DNA of 64,000 nucleotides, from positions 8,869,311 to 8,933,310 of the forward strand of contig OY811979.1 of the NCBI GenBank assembly GCA_963681505.1. Direction: 5' to 3'. The notes beneath the pieces are model-generated. The model was not told the origin of the DNA and ran no database searches. It worked only from the letters and a program-made list of their open reading frames with translations. Every line of letters begins with the position of its first letter. Within the stretch, counting starts at the first letter, position 1. Source of the DNA: Eunapius fragilis. Its lineage: Eukaryota > Porifera > Demospongiae > Spongillida > Spongillidae. Positions 12,718-22,800 of the stretch are shown piece after piece. The position numbers were made by a program, and so were the translations under genes.

Positions 12718-13244
12718 TTACCTTGCACCAACAACAATCCTCCCTGGAATAGCATCAAAGTTCAATGGAGCAGAGAAGTATCCACTTGTCACTATAATCT
12801 GATAGTCTGTGAGGAGGGGAGATATCAGAGATAATCCCTGATTGAATGTCAGGAAGAGGGAAGGGGTGGGGAGGGCAGACACATTGAACGCGCCGCGTGT
12901 CTCAGTGAGCAGCTGGGCGGGACATGAGCCGCAACGTAGCTGTAGACATATATTATCATGCATGGTTCGTCAATTACCTGCGGAACAATAAATTTGTCGT
13001 CAGTTCAGGCTAGAGATGCGAAGTATTACATGCAAGCACAGGCCTCTATGACGTGCAAGAGAGGATGAAAGCGTCAAAGCGCGGCGCGCTAAGAAATATC
13101 AGTCCTGAGATAATTATTTAAACTGCTTTGCACGACGCAACACTTCCTCACGCGAGCTGTACCTTTGACAACGTTGGGTAGACATACTATCAATTCGCAG
13201 GTCAAGGCGGCCAGGAGTAGGGTTTTCCAAACCGAAAGCACCAT
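4272..13244 (-). CDS. Transmembrane semaphorin-like protein, about 20 exons
   Basis: Exons (minus): 13244-13163, 12806-12722, 12417-12342, 12033-11932, about 11838-11745, 11294-11192, 11107-10952, 10890-10771, 8147-8046, 7954-7867, 7380-7227, 7044-7019, 6903-6821, 6729-6656, 6083-6036, 5973-5888, 5712-5623, 5399-5361, 5293-5062, 4566-4272; about 710 aa. Exon 1 is a signal peptide (VLSVWKTLLLAALT). The sema propeller shows NFDAIPGRIVVGA, GALYLLGENL, a Pro-Arg step before an LFLGT strand, and LYVNTDNGIYRLPLERC. Exon 17 is the PSI knot with SRDPYCVWN, the semaphorin signature. Exon 19 has a Ser/Thr/Pro stalk and one span (LPVIAILVVIFCVYMCC); the last exon is a cytoplasmic tail with YDTT, YGVL and YTSL. 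Semaphorins signal through plexins (family knowledge). Phases agree except at exons 4/5 and 17/18, where a small exon, alternative donor or lost base is needed. Confidence 0.85.
5016..5060. repeat. (CA)n microsatellite at a splice donor
   Basis: About 45 bp of CA on the plus strand. On the gene strand it is a GT run starting immediately after the semaphorin membrane-span exon (exon end 5062), so the donor is the first GT of the array. Confidence 0.95.
5832..5854. repeat. Poly-G run
   Basis: About 23 consecutive G on the plus strand inside a semaphorin intron. Other pure G or C runs of similar length are at 7449, 7646, 8823-8846, 20345, 20437, 21106, 34187-34216, 44724-44753 and 50009. Confidence 0.95.
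6761..6820. repeat. (CA)n-type microsatellite at a splice donor
   Basis: Imperfect CA array with ATGCACAC interruptions. It directly follows the end of semaphorin exon 13 (6821) on the minus strand. Confidence 0.95.
7099..7223. repeat. (CA)n-type microsatellite at a splice donor
   Basis: Long imperfect CA array. It directly follows the end of semaphorin exon 11 (7227) on the minus strand; its shadow open frames (VCVCVC) are not genes. Confidence 0.95.
8190..10651 (+). mobile_element. 2.46-kb composite foldback element, copy 1
   Basis: The element occupies most of semaphorin intron 8. Both ends are themselves palindromes: 8190-8480 (291 bp) and 10396-10651 (256 bp, more diverged), each beginning ACAAGTAA and ending TTACTTGT. 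Next to them lie inverted stretches (TTTTTATTCATACCC near 8490, GGGTATGAAC near 10376). The interior matches the copy at 40563-43038 in reverse orientation over about 8490-9690 and 9985-10395. The loops of the two end palindromes differ, and the same two loops occur at the same ends of the other copy. GTAA flanks both sides (8186-8189, 10652-10655), a possible 4-bp duplication not seen at copy 2. No transposase is visible. A C run lies at 8823-8846. Confidence 0.85.
11419..11684. mobile_element. hAT-like MITE
   Basis: About 266 bp with terminal inverted repeats AGTGGCGGATCCAGG and CCTGGATCCGCCCCT. The flanks GGAGGGAC (11411-11418) and GGAGGGAG (11685-11692) agree at 7 of 8 bases, as expected for the 8-bp duplication of hAT elements (family knowledge). 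It sits in the semaphorin intron between exons 5 and 6. There is no open frame of note. Confidence 0.65.
12111..12297. mobile_element. Small MITE, unclassified
   Basis: The ends CTAGCCTCGTCCCCAGGCTG and the complement of CAGCCTGGGGATGGGGCTAA form imperfect inverted repeats of about 24 bp around a 187-bp non-coding element in a semaphorin intron. A target duplication is not certain. Confidence 0.6.
12630..12717. repeat. (CA)n microsatellite at a splice donor
   Basis: A CA array, pure over about 65 bp, following semaphorin exon 2 (donor at 12721) on the minus strand. Confidence 0.95.
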
Positions 13245-14245
13245 ACCCAGGGCCGTCACCGCCTTAATTGAAGTACTGTTTTACACGTGGGTCAAAAAGA
13301 CCTACGCCCAGAAATATTGAAATGGATGCATGTACTGTACAACTGTACACAACCAGAAATTACCTGTATCTTATCGTATCTTATCATTAAAAAATAAATC
13401 GTAACGACGTCGTAAAACAATCAATCACGTGATGTTTCTCTGTCGCAGTGACGCTACGTTTTAAGACTAGACCAATCAAAGCACACGTCAGACGTGGTAT
13501 TTCGCTAATTACAGAAGCTAGAGTAAGGGCATTCGTTTAATTGTGCCTTCCACATTTATACAGGTGTTTGATGTTGCACTTGAACTTGCACACAGTCATG
13601 GCCGTTTCAAGCTATCATCACGATAAGTTCACCATGCCCATGCCATCCCACTCACGGCACGCTGCACGGTAATTTTAAACACATTGGTAAATCATTACGT
13701 GCATGTATTCACATACACAAACACACACACACACACACACACAAACACCACACACCCACACCACACACACACACACACACACACACAAAGATTAGTACAT
13801 TGCTCTGCAGATGGAAACCAGCACAGATTTAGTGCCATTGAGCCATTCCTCCTGGACTCAACAGTTTACAGGTTCATGATCAGAGCCCTGAGCCTAAACT
13901 AACCACTGAGAGAGGAAAGCATCACAAGAACCCCGAACCAAAAGTATATTTAAAGAGGCAACTTCCAAGAACGATCGACAGCCGAACATCCTGCAGGGAA
14001 AATGCTACCGCATGGGTAATAGAAAGATATCTCTTAACCCCAAAGGTACGTTCGAATTCGACTGAGTGATACAATAAGTATTGAATGAGGATTGCAGTAT
14101 ATGAACTTTATGCTTTGTATGGTTGGTGATGCGTACAATTGACCCTTGTGTCCACGCGACAGAGAGAGGTCACATACCTTGTGTTAGAGTTGTTATGCTA
14201 AGTGTATAAAGTGTTATCATGTGTGACCTGGGCTGTAATGTGCAT
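13245..14245. other. Upstream region between semaphorin and dynein fragment
   Basis: This region lies 5' of the semaphorin start codon (13244, minus strand), so its promoter should be here, but no TATA or initiator motif can be singled out. A CA array is at 13711-13788. No confident exon or RNA gene is seen on either strand. Confidence 0.4.
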
Positions 14246-14515
14246 ATGACACACACACAATACACACACAATACACATACAATACACACACACAATACAC
14301 ACACACAACACACACAATACACACACAATACACATACAATACACACACAATACACACACAATACACACACACACAATACACATACAATACACACACAATA
14401 CACACACACACACACAATACACACACACACAATACACACACACAATACACATACAATACACAAACACAATACACACACACAATACACATACAATACACAA
14501 ACACACACAATACTG
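14246..14515. repeat. CA-rich satellite with AATACA steps
   Basis: Tandem ACACACAATACACATACAAT-like units. It is open in all minus-strand frames, encoding Cys/Val strings, which are repeat artefacts. A similar block is at 14838-14956. Confidence 0.95.
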
Positions 14516-14837
14516 TGGCGGACTGACTAATTATCACCTCCTTAGTGTGTGTCTGTATAATTACATATTAGGGAAATTCCCCTGTATGGGTCCTTTGTGC
14601 GCAGGCCTCTGATGCCCTGCACAGCAGCTGGCCTTTGCGCTGGGGAGGTGCTTTGTGTGCATGACAATCTCTGTTGTGTGTATGACAATGTCTTTTGTGT
14701 GTGAGCATTTCACTATATATATGGTGAGGTGCTGTGTATTGATATAGTCCGAGTGATATAATATCAAAGGGCAAAGAGTCCCCTAGTCGTGTCAGTTGGA
14801 TCGTTGCGCTAGCGTACGTTGGCGATAATCCTTCACA
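14516..14837. other. Spacer between two CA arrays
   Basis: About 320 bp with no exon, transposon end or RNA gene that I can support. Confidence 0.4.
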
Positions 14838-14959
14838 AATACACATACAATACACACACACACACACATACACACACACAATACACACACAATACACACA
14901 CACACATACACACACATACACACACACAATACACACACACAATACACACACACACTCAG

Positions 14960-16075
14960 GTTGTGCTGACAGTCTCCCAGATCATCATGTGGAGCAGAGA
15001 TCTCACTGAGTGTCTGGTTGGCGAGGGAACCGTCTTGCAGAGGGTTAAAGAGGCAGAGCAGAGGTGCTTCCAAGTAAGGAATTAAAGTAGGTCAGTCTGA
15101 CCAGACCTCCCCCATGCTAAAACCAGAACCTGAACAAGCTGGCTGAGCTGGTTTGTGGAGAGCTCCCCAAGCTGGTTAGATCCATCAAAGGAGCTCTCAT
15201 CATGCACCCTTGAAGTCCATGCTAGGGTGCATGATGGCAGAAAAGGTGAGGTGAAGTGTGTCTTCACATGGTAGCAACTTTGTATAGCCACTGTCTAACT
15301 GTTGTAAACATGTACCTCGTGTGTGTGCTGGGGCTGGCCTCCAATTTTTATTTGCTTGCTGTTCTGTACCTTCTGAGTAATGATTATTTAAAAGAATCTG
15401 AATATGATTAAAACCATTGTGTCCTCAGCTGTCTGGTCCCCAGGACTTTGAGTGGGTCATGAATGTGCGCTACTACTGGGACCCAGCCATAGATGACTGC
15501 ATTGTCAGGATGTCCAACTCCTCACATGTGTATGGCTATGAGTACCTGGGTGCCTCCCCCAGGCTTGTCATCACTCCCCGGACTGTAAGACATGCACACA
15601 CACATCCACTGTACACAGCCATACATTTTGACCACATGTACTGTAGAAAGCGCATGTGGGCAAAATACACTGGTACATGCATGTACACACGTGTAACAAT
15701 GACATGCAATACATGTATGTGTACCTTCAACTGCACTTTCAAATTCATGTACTGTTATAGTCCTCAAGCATTTCATTGGACCTCTTGGCATGATTTGTAT
15801 ACAAGTTATATCACCATGGTTACAGGATCGCTGCTTCCTGTGCTTAATGGGAGCTCTGCAGCTTGATCTAGGGGGAGCCCCTGCTGGTACAGGGAAGACT
15901 GAGAGTGTGAAGGACTTGGCCAAGGCTCTAGCTAAGCAGTGTGTCGTCTTCAACTGCTCCGAGGATGTACTCTCTGTAACCACCATACCTCTATCACCCA
16001 TACATGTATACTACCTCCCCCCTCCCTTGCCCCTCTCTGAGATGATGGGCAGGTTCTTCTCTGGTCTGGCCCAGG
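14960..16075 (+). pseudogene. Dynein heavy chain fragment (linker end to AAA1), decayed
   Basis: Exons at 14960-15073 (VVLTVSQI.. RDLTECL), 15127-15246 (NLNKLAELV.GELPKLVRSI), 15429-15584 (SGPQDFEW.. YGYEYLG.. LVITP), 15826-15966 ([20 protein letters not shown], then QCVVFNCS) and 16042-16075 ([11 protein letters not shown]) follow the order of an axonemal/cytoplasmic dynein heavy chain from the linker into AAA1, with usable splice sites. Dynein heavy chains are about 4,000-4,500 aa motors; only about 200 aa are here. Signs of decay: the second exon breaks frame after about residue 25 at an ATGCACCCT/AGGGTGCAT inverted repeat, and the Walker A segment lacks three residues compared with the usual GGAPEGPAGTGKT. 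Coding likeness stops abruptly at about 16075, 330 bp before a transposon. It could instead be a badly assembled real gene. Confidence 0.8.
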
Positions 16076-16405
16076 GGCGTGGTGCTGCTCACCATCAGAA
16101 ATGCTAAAGCGGCCAGGGTGTGTGGACCATGTGCAGTTCCACTGATGCTTGTTGTTTTCGTTTTTGCGTCCATTTATTGTCTGTCACATAGGTATTGAAA
16201 TGTAATGATTTGTATTGTCGGTTGGCATTCACAATCATGGTTGTGGCATTTTGGCAAGCCGATGTATTAGAGAAGGGGCGGATTACGAAGCACTATATAC
16301 ACGGCAAAGCCGCGTATAAACAGTGAATTCATTTAGCGAGGAGCTCAACCACAGGCGGGTTTGCTAAGTACACCAACAGTTTCTTCTGTACCAGGTGAAA
16401 TAATT
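16076..16405. other. Spacer before the hairpin transposon
   Basis: No continuation of the dynein exons (for example the CFDEFNR Walker B block) and no other feature is visible here. Confidence 0.5.
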
Positions 16406-16427
16406 GGGGCAGTGCAAGAGAAAACTG

Positions 16428-16575
16428 TGTAATGTAACGTGAGAGCGCCCGAGATAACTATGTCAAAACCTGATTTTAGTTGGATTCACTTGGCATAGCC
16501 AAATCACACGCAATTACAAAAAGTACAATCAATCTCACGTGAGACACTATCACGTGCCTTAACTATTATATTACA
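16428..16575 (-). repeat. 3' LTR, 148 bp
   Basis: Same sequence as the LTR at 18883-19030. It contains paired TCACGTGA-like motifs. On the minus strand it is preceded by a purine-rich tract (TTTTGAAGGGGAAAAT, 16576-16591). Confidence 0.95.
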
Positions 16576-16591
16576 ATTTTCCCCTTCAAAA
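16576..16591 (-). promoter_or_regulatory. Polypurine tract
   Basis: The minus strand reads TTTTGAAGGGGAAAAT immediately before the 3' LTR, the position and composition expected of the plus-strand DNA primer of an LTR retrotransposon. Confidence 0.75.
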
Positions 16592-16593
16592 GT

Positions 16594-17650
16594 TCAGATT
16601 CTGACATAGTCGTTGTATCGCTTCGGCTCTCTTACAGCTCTTCCACTTCTTGTTCTGTATTGAACTTCAGAACCATCACTTGGAACATTCATGTGCTCCT
16701 GCTGTAGTGGCTCGTCATTCGCATCATGCACAACTGTGGTTTCTTCTGTGTCTTCACCTGTTTGGTTTTCTTGATCTGTGTTATGAGACTGTTCATTCAC
16801 CTGTGCCTGTGATTCTTCTGAATAATCACTGTACTCTGAGATGTTGTCTGCATCCTGCTGATGATGGGAGGTCTGCTGTAGGTGTCGTCTGTTTCTTCGA
16901 TATGTTTTGCCTTCTGTGGTCGTAACAATATATGATCGTGGTGTGTCAGCAATGTCTGTTATGGTGGCAGGACTCCAGTGTTTGTCAAGCTGTATATATA
17001 CACTGTCCCCAATGTGTAGAGGTGCAAGTGATTTTGACCCTTTGTCATAGTATTTCTTTTGCTGTCTACTGTTCTTTTCTAAGATTGACTTGACATGTTC
17101 TGGGTTGATGACTTTGGGCTCCAATTGTGCGGGTTTTACTGGTAGTGAGGTTTGAAGGCGACGACTCATAAGTAATTGAGCGGGTGATCCCAACTCCCCT
17201 ATCGAGGTGTTCCGTAATTCTAGTAGGTTCAGGTACACATCTTGACCAGTGGCCAAAGATTTCTTCAGCATTCTCTTGATGATCTGCACAGATCTCTCTG
17301 CGAGTCCATTCGATTGCGGGTGTAGAGGACTAGTTGTAATGTGGTCAAAACCCCATTTTTCTGCAAACAGCTTGTATTCTCTGGAGCTAAATTGAGGACC
17401 ATTATCTGTTCTAACTTTTTGGGGTATGCCATGTCTTGCGAAGATTGATTTGGTGTGGGTGATGATAGTTTTACTGAGAGTGTCACTGAGCCGACTAAAT
17501 TCAATAAACTTGGAGTAGTAGTCAACAATCAACAAGTAGTCTGCTCCATTGAAGTGAAATAGATCGGATGCAATCATTTCCCATGGACCATGAGGAACTT
17601 GTTCTTGAAACATGGGTTCCTTGGCATTGGATGCCTGAAATTCCCTGCAT
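16594..17650 (-). CDS. Retrotransposon integrase
   Basis: The frame is open from before the Met at 17613 to a stop at 16594. It starts within the last part of the HHCC zinc region (H.C..CREF reading in the 17620-17650 area), then the catalytic core: counting from the Met, D17 in ASDLF, D70 in RTDNGPQF and E106 in SNGLAE, the D,D-35-E arrangement of retroviral/Ty3 integrases. The C-terminal part has the GDSVYIQLDKHWSPA and RRNRRHL blocks usual in Ty3/gypsy integrases, then an acidic/Gln tail. It is expressed, if at all, as part of a polyprotein; here it is in a different frame from gag-protease because of the internal deletion. Confidence 0.9.
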
Positions 17651-18857
17651 GTTTGACATTCATGACAACTTTAACCAAATTTAGTTCTTGTGATGCATTG
17701 AGTCCAAGAATTGGGTTTTGAGATGTGTCTGCCACAAAAAATTCTAACTGATGCCCACCAACTGGAAGAGTGCATTCGCCAACTGTCTTCAATGAGTCGC
17801 CAGTGTACCCAAATAACTTCACTCTTGATTTTACCAATCTGGGTTTACGATGCATCAGGTTGTACTCACTCAGCGGCATGACGTTCACTTGAGAGCCGGT
17901 GTCAATTTTGAATTTGATCACTCTGTCTTGAACTCTGAAAGATGCAAAGCATTCGTTAACACCCATTTCTACAGTCTGCTTTGCGTTCAAAGTTCCTACT
18001 ACAAGCTCATCTGCATCACTGTGCTCTTCTTCCTCTTCTTTTTGTGTCAATGTTGATACTCCTTTGCTTGACCTGCAGTACCTGGCAAAATGATTAAATT
18101 TGTGGCACTTATTACAACGCTTGCCGAAAGCAGGGCATATGTCTCTTTTGTGCTGATATCCACAATTTCGACAGATAGAGGTTGGATGTTGATTTGAGAT
18201 TGGTTTGACAGCACCTGCCTCCTCATTCGGTAGTGAACCATGAGACACTGTTGGTTGACGCTTTGGACGAGGATTTATTGCATGAACCAACGACAAATCT
18301 GCTGAAACTTCCTCGCTGATGCATTTCAACTGTGTCTTTGATTGTTCTTCAGCCCTACAGAGGTCTATGGCTTTATCTAAGGTGAGATCACGCTCCCGTA
18401 GCAGCCTTTCTTTGATCTTTTCTGATGAGACACCACAAACGATTCGGTCCCTGATGAGCTCCTCTTCCAATGTTCCAAACGCACAATTCCTGGTCATCAG
18501 TTTCAGTGCAGTGACGTATTGATCAATGGATTCACCTTCTTGCTGTGACCTTGTGTTAAACCTGTATCGCTCAACTGTTACATTTTGCTTCGGTTTACAA
18601 TACCCTTCGAATTTTTGGAATAGGATGCTTATCTTGTTTTTGTCTTGATCTGAAACGTTGAACGTGTTGTAAATGTCTCTCCCTGCTGGACCAATAATGT
18701 AGAGGAAAGCACTGCACTGTTCTCGTTCAGTTTTCCCAGTCATGGCCAAAGTGAGAAAAAGTTCCATCGATTGGCGCCATTTCCTCCACGTTTCGGCTAC
18801 AGACGTTCCGTCACTCGACGCGAAGTCCATTTCAGGCGGTGGCTTTATGTGCTCCAT
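17574..18857 (-). CDS. Retrotransposon Gag plus aspartic protease
   Basis: 427 residues starting from ATG at 18857, just after the primer-binding site. The N-terminal 200 residues are gag capsid-like (WRKWRQSMELFL, then RYRFNTRSQQEGESIDQYVTAL), the conserved capsid block of Mag-type gypsy elements. Two zinc knuckles follow around residues 229-261 (CX2CX3HX4C and CX2CX4HX4C). A retropepsin motif FKIDTGSQVNVMP lies near residue 318. After about residue 400 the frame enters integrase DNA out of frame, so the last 25 residues are not protease. The complete family protein would continue into reverse transcriptase, which is missing. Confidence 0.92.
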   Translation of the reverse strand: MEHIKPPPEMDFASSDGTSVAETWRKWRQSMELFLTLAMTGKTEREQCSAFLYIIGPAGRDIYNTFNVSDQDKNKISILFQKFEGYCKPKQNVTVERYRFNTRSQQEGESIDQYVTALKLMTRNCAFGTLEEELIRDRIVCGVSSEKIKERLLRERDLTLDKAIDLCRAEEQSKTQLKCISEEVSADLSLVHAINPRPKRQPTVSHGSLPNEEAGAVKPISNQHPTSICRNCGYQHKRDICPAFGKRCNKCHKFNHFARYCRSSKGVSTLTQKEEEEEHSDADELVVGTLNAKQTVEMGVNECFASFRVQDRVIKFKIDTGSQVNVMPLSEYNLMHRKPRLVKSRVKLFGYTGDSLKTVGECTLPVGGHQLEFFVADTSQNPILGLNASQELNLVKVVMNVKHAGNFRHPMPRNPCFKNKFLMVHGK

Positions 18858-18867
18858 TTTAGAAGCT

Positions 18868-18882
18868 CCACTTCTGACACCA
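18868..18882 (-). promoter_or_regulatory. Primer-binding site, tRNA-Leu type
   Basis: The minus strand reads TGGTGTCAGAAGTGG directly after the 5' LTR. It is the complement of the 3' end of metazoan tRNA-Leu (..CCACTTCTGACA plus CCA), the primer known for Mag/SURL-type elements. Confidence 0.85.
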
Positions 18883-19030
18883 TGTAATGTAACGTGAGAG
18901 CGCCCGAGATAACTATGTCAAAACCTGATTTTAGTTGGATTCACTTGGCATAGCCAAATCACACGCAATTACAAAAAGTACAATCAATCTCACGTGAGAC
19001 ACTATCACGTGCCTTAACTATTATATTACA
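18883..19030 (-). repeat. 5' LTR, 148 bp
   Basis: Identical by eye to the LTR at 16428-16575. At 148 bp it is short for a Ty3/gypsy LTR; it carries the element's promoter by family analogy. Confidence 0.95.
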
Positions 19031-19545
19031 AACTGGGCTTATGTGATTTTTAACATTTCTTCAATTCATCTTGCAGTATCTTTGCGACCTTTAATGCTCT
19101 GTCCTTCAAACTTACTACATATATTACCGGACCATTTTACTACTGCATTTTGTTGTCGAATGTTTTTTATTTACTCTCCCTGGGGGGTCCTCATGATTAA
19201 ACAACCAGAACAGTTAGATTTCAATGGATCTCGATGAAAGAATGCCTTTTCGCGTTCAAATTTGCACCACATTTACAACACTGCACCCGCTATTTTTTCC
19301 GCCTTTTCGTTTGAGATGTGATGAGTGGTTACAAAACAGCGGCGTTTGAAAGTTGTCGTTCATTTGTCTTCCGATTGCTCCGCCATTGTGCGTCATTGCT
19401 ATTTTAACCCCGTGACTACGAGACACTGCCCATCAAGTGCCCCACCCTCCCTCGAATAGATAGCCCAGGCCATCCGGAGGTGGACCTGACATTTTGCAAG
19501 TTGCTTGTCACGTGAGTATCACTTGGTTCACCGGTCTGCGTTTCC

Positions 19546-19890
19546 CACAGGAAAAAGTTTCAAAATCCCAGCCTTGGGTTTTTAAAAGCCATCCTGGAAT
19601 TGAGCGTCTAGTATGGGAATATCGCAAAAACCATCCTGGGATTTGGCGTCCAGGGTGGGTATAGCTTAAAAACAATACTGGGTTTGTCGAACAAAAACCA
19701 TGTTGAAGGAATGAATAAAAATGAGCTCAACACGGTTTTGTTCGACAAACCCAGCATGGTTTTTAAGCTATACCCACCCTGGACGCCAAATCCCAGGATG
19801 GTTTTTTGCGATATTCCCATGCTAGACGCTCAATTCCAGGATGACTTCTTGTTAAAAAACAAAAAACCCAAGGCTGGGATTTTCCCTGTG
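19546..19890. mobile_element. Nested palindromic MITE, second copy
   Basis: Same element as 176-537, here 345 bp, at the homologous position of the left arm of the hairpin transposon. TCC flanks both sides (19543-19545 and 19891-19893), matching the GGA duplication on the other strand. The right arm of the same hairpin has the unoccupied site (22960-22962). Confidence 0.85.
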
Positions 19891-22800
19891 TCCATCAGTT
19901 GCGTAAACGAGTTGGGAGTTTACGGTGGCGCGTGGCGACATGAAAGCCTTGAATTGATCGAGCTACGTGATCCAAAGGCTAAGATAACGTGCGTAAGCTC
20001 AAACCCTTTTGCAATCACGTATTGTAGTTGAGCTTGTATGTTTTTTCATTTCTACTAGGGTGATTCGTTTTTTTTTTTTTTTTTTTTTTTCTCGGACACA
20101 GGCCACACGTGCTGTCGCTCGTGTATTTGTGACTGAGATATAATTGCTACACGTCATCCTACTTAAACTGACCGGTGCAGCGTTTGTGTTTACTGCAACT
20201 GCAGGGGCCGATACAGAACTTTCCAAAAGGGGGGGTTGAGACCCACGATACCAAAAGCAGGGTGTCACTGTGTGTGTGTGTGGGGGGTGGGGTGGTGGGG
20301 GGTGTCACCGTGTGTACTGTCCGCTTCAGGCCCGATACAAAAAGCGGGGGGGGGGGGGGGGGGGGGGGGCTGCTTAGAAGAAGAGGGGGAGGTACCTTAT
20401 ATGAAAGGGGGATGAAAGGGGGGGTTGCAACCCCCAACCCCCCCCCCCCCCCCCCCCCCCACCCCTGTATCCACCTCTGTGCAAGGTATACATGAAAACG
20501 ATTTGGAATGGTACGTTACCCTAGTAGTGTACACCCATGCCAGTTATAATCCGGTATTATGGAGACTGTTGCCTGTGAGCAGCAAAGTGATGACCAATCC
20601 GTTTACACCACTGATCAGTGATGGCATAATATACACTATGCCAGTATTATATGGCCACAATGGTGCTGTTGACAATACTCAGACCCCCAAAATTTATGCC
20701 TTCAACACATTGGAAATCTTGTACACACAATTGTCTGTATGATGTGTGTACATTGACTACGTAGTTCGTCACTACAAGTCACACACAAAATAACTGTGCA
20801 CACACACTCCCACACAAAAAATATCACAGTTCTTGGGGTAAGCAGTATGTAGTGTGTCCCTTCATATGGCTTGCTTGCATTCAGACTTCATACCACTCGG
20901 GTATACTTGCTCCTATTAGATGCACTTGTATGTGTTGGGTCATCCTGTTCAGTCAAAGAACCTGTGTATGCATGTGAGAGCGTACACGTACATGTATGGA
21001 TGTGAGTGTACCTGTGGTGCGCATATGTGTGCATGTGTGTATGTGTGTGTGCATGAATGTATGCGTGTGCATTTGTGTGTGCAAGTGTGTATGTGTGTGG
21101 GGGTGGGGGGGGGGGGGGGGGGGATATTTTCTGTTTCTGCTGGAGGGGGACAGAACCTGCTAGTGTATTGTGTCCTCGGGGGACATGATTTGTAAGCCGG
21201 TTATGTGCAGATTCTACTTGCAGATTTTGTCCAGGGGAACAATTTCAGTGCACAATCAGTGCACAATGTTGTTGCATAGCTGATAGAATACAATGAGCCA
21301 ATAGGTGTAGTGTTCTGACTGAAATTGGATTATGTAGTAGTCCATACAATTGTGGTTTGATACAAAACACCAATCCAACAGCCACTGGTACTGCCAAACT
21401 ACTACAGTGCTACTTGTACAGGCCAAGCTTGTACTCATGTGTTTGTCAGTGGTTGATATGGGGATGGGGTAGATGTGACTTTGGAGCATACAGCATTCTA
21501 TGGTTGCCTTTGTACATAAATTCATAGTGCATTGTATGCTCGAGGTCAGCAACCTGCCCACAGTCAGCCCCCTTTCACTAATGCAACAGAACATCTTGAC
21601 CTGGATACTAAAATCCAAACTAATGTGGCCTGTACAAGTAGCACTGTTGTAAGAGCTCTATGAAATCAAGTTTGGTAGCACCAGTGGCCAATGGATTGGT
21701 GCTTTGTATCAAACTTGGACTACTACATAATGTCACAGCACTACACACCATTCCCTGTTGGCTCATTGTATTTTTAATTACATGCACACATAAACAAAAG
21801 CAAACATACACACACATGCATGCATGCACATGTACACTCACATGCATACACAGGTTCTTTGAACGGATGGGAAAAAGGAGAACATTTTATGAAAGAGGGA
21901 GACATTTATTTCGCTTGTGGACATTTTGTCTGGGGATGGGATCTGCTATGATACCAGTATGAGCATGGCATGGGACTTAGAATTGGATGTCTCCCAGCAA
22001 CAGTAGAAGTTTTTGAGACTGGTTCCTTAACTCTTTACAGGGATAGAACAACAGGCTAAGGTTTTGTGGTCTGTGTAGTGTCCTGCATGTGAATGTAAGC
22101 GATGTGCCTTTACCATGACTGCATGCATACCTGTGTGATACTACTCGTTTAGGTGTGCTTAGCTTGTATAGATGTTGTGACCATCTATTAATGTAATGAG
22201 CCACAGTTGCAGACACAGGCAACACATACAAGTGCATCTAATAGGAGCAAGTATACCCGAGTGGTATGAAGTCTGAATGCAAGCAAGCCATATGAAGGGA
22301 CACACTGCATACTGCTTACCCCAAGAACTGTGATATTTTTGTGTGGGAGTGTGTGCGCACAGTTATTTTGTGTGTGACTTGTAGTGAGGAACTACGCAGT
22401 CAATGTACACATCATACAGACAATTGTGTGTACAAGATTTCCAATGTGTTGAAGGCATAAATTTTGGGGGTCTGAGTATTGTCAACAGCACCATTGTGGC
22501 CATATAATACTGGCATAGTGTATGTTATGCCATCAGTGGTGTAAACGGATTGGTCATCGCTTTGCTGCTCACAGGCAACAGTCTCCATAATACCGGATTT
22601 TAAACTGGCATGGGTGTAAACTACTAGGATAACGTACTATTCCAAATCGTCTTCATGTATACATTGCAGTGAACACAAACGTTGCGCCGGTCGAGTTTAA
22701 GTAGGATGACGTGTAGCGATTATATCTCAGTCACAAACACACGAGCGACAGCACGTGTGGCCTGTGTCCGAGAAAAAAAAAAATCGAATTACACTCGTAG

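Larger units (their letters stand above)
16428..19030 (-). mobile_element. Ty3/gypsy-type LTR retrotransposon, internally deleted
   Basis: Two 148-bp LTRs (16428-16575 and 18883-19030) look identical by eye and begin and end TG..CA on either strand. AACTG occurs at 16423-16427 and 19031-19035, a 5-bp target duplication inside the hairpin transposon, whose uninterrupted sequence is seen at 1042-1063 and near 23480. On the minus strand the order is 5' LTR, tRNA-Leu-type primer site, gag, zinc knuckles, protease, integrase, polypurine tract, 3' LTR. Reverse transcriptase and RNase H are absent; the protease frame passes straight into the end of the integrase zinc-binding region in another frame. 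Identical LTRs imply a very recent insertion. Whether the deletion happened before or after insertion cannot be told from one copy. Confidence 0.95.

Noticed and set aside
12810-12963. Extra semaphorin coding upstream of exon 2 (LRCGSCPAQLLTETRG..)
   Set aside because: The open frame continues, but exon 1 (phase 1) joins exon 2 at 12806 exactly, with a pyrimidine-rich tract before it, so this stretch is intron.
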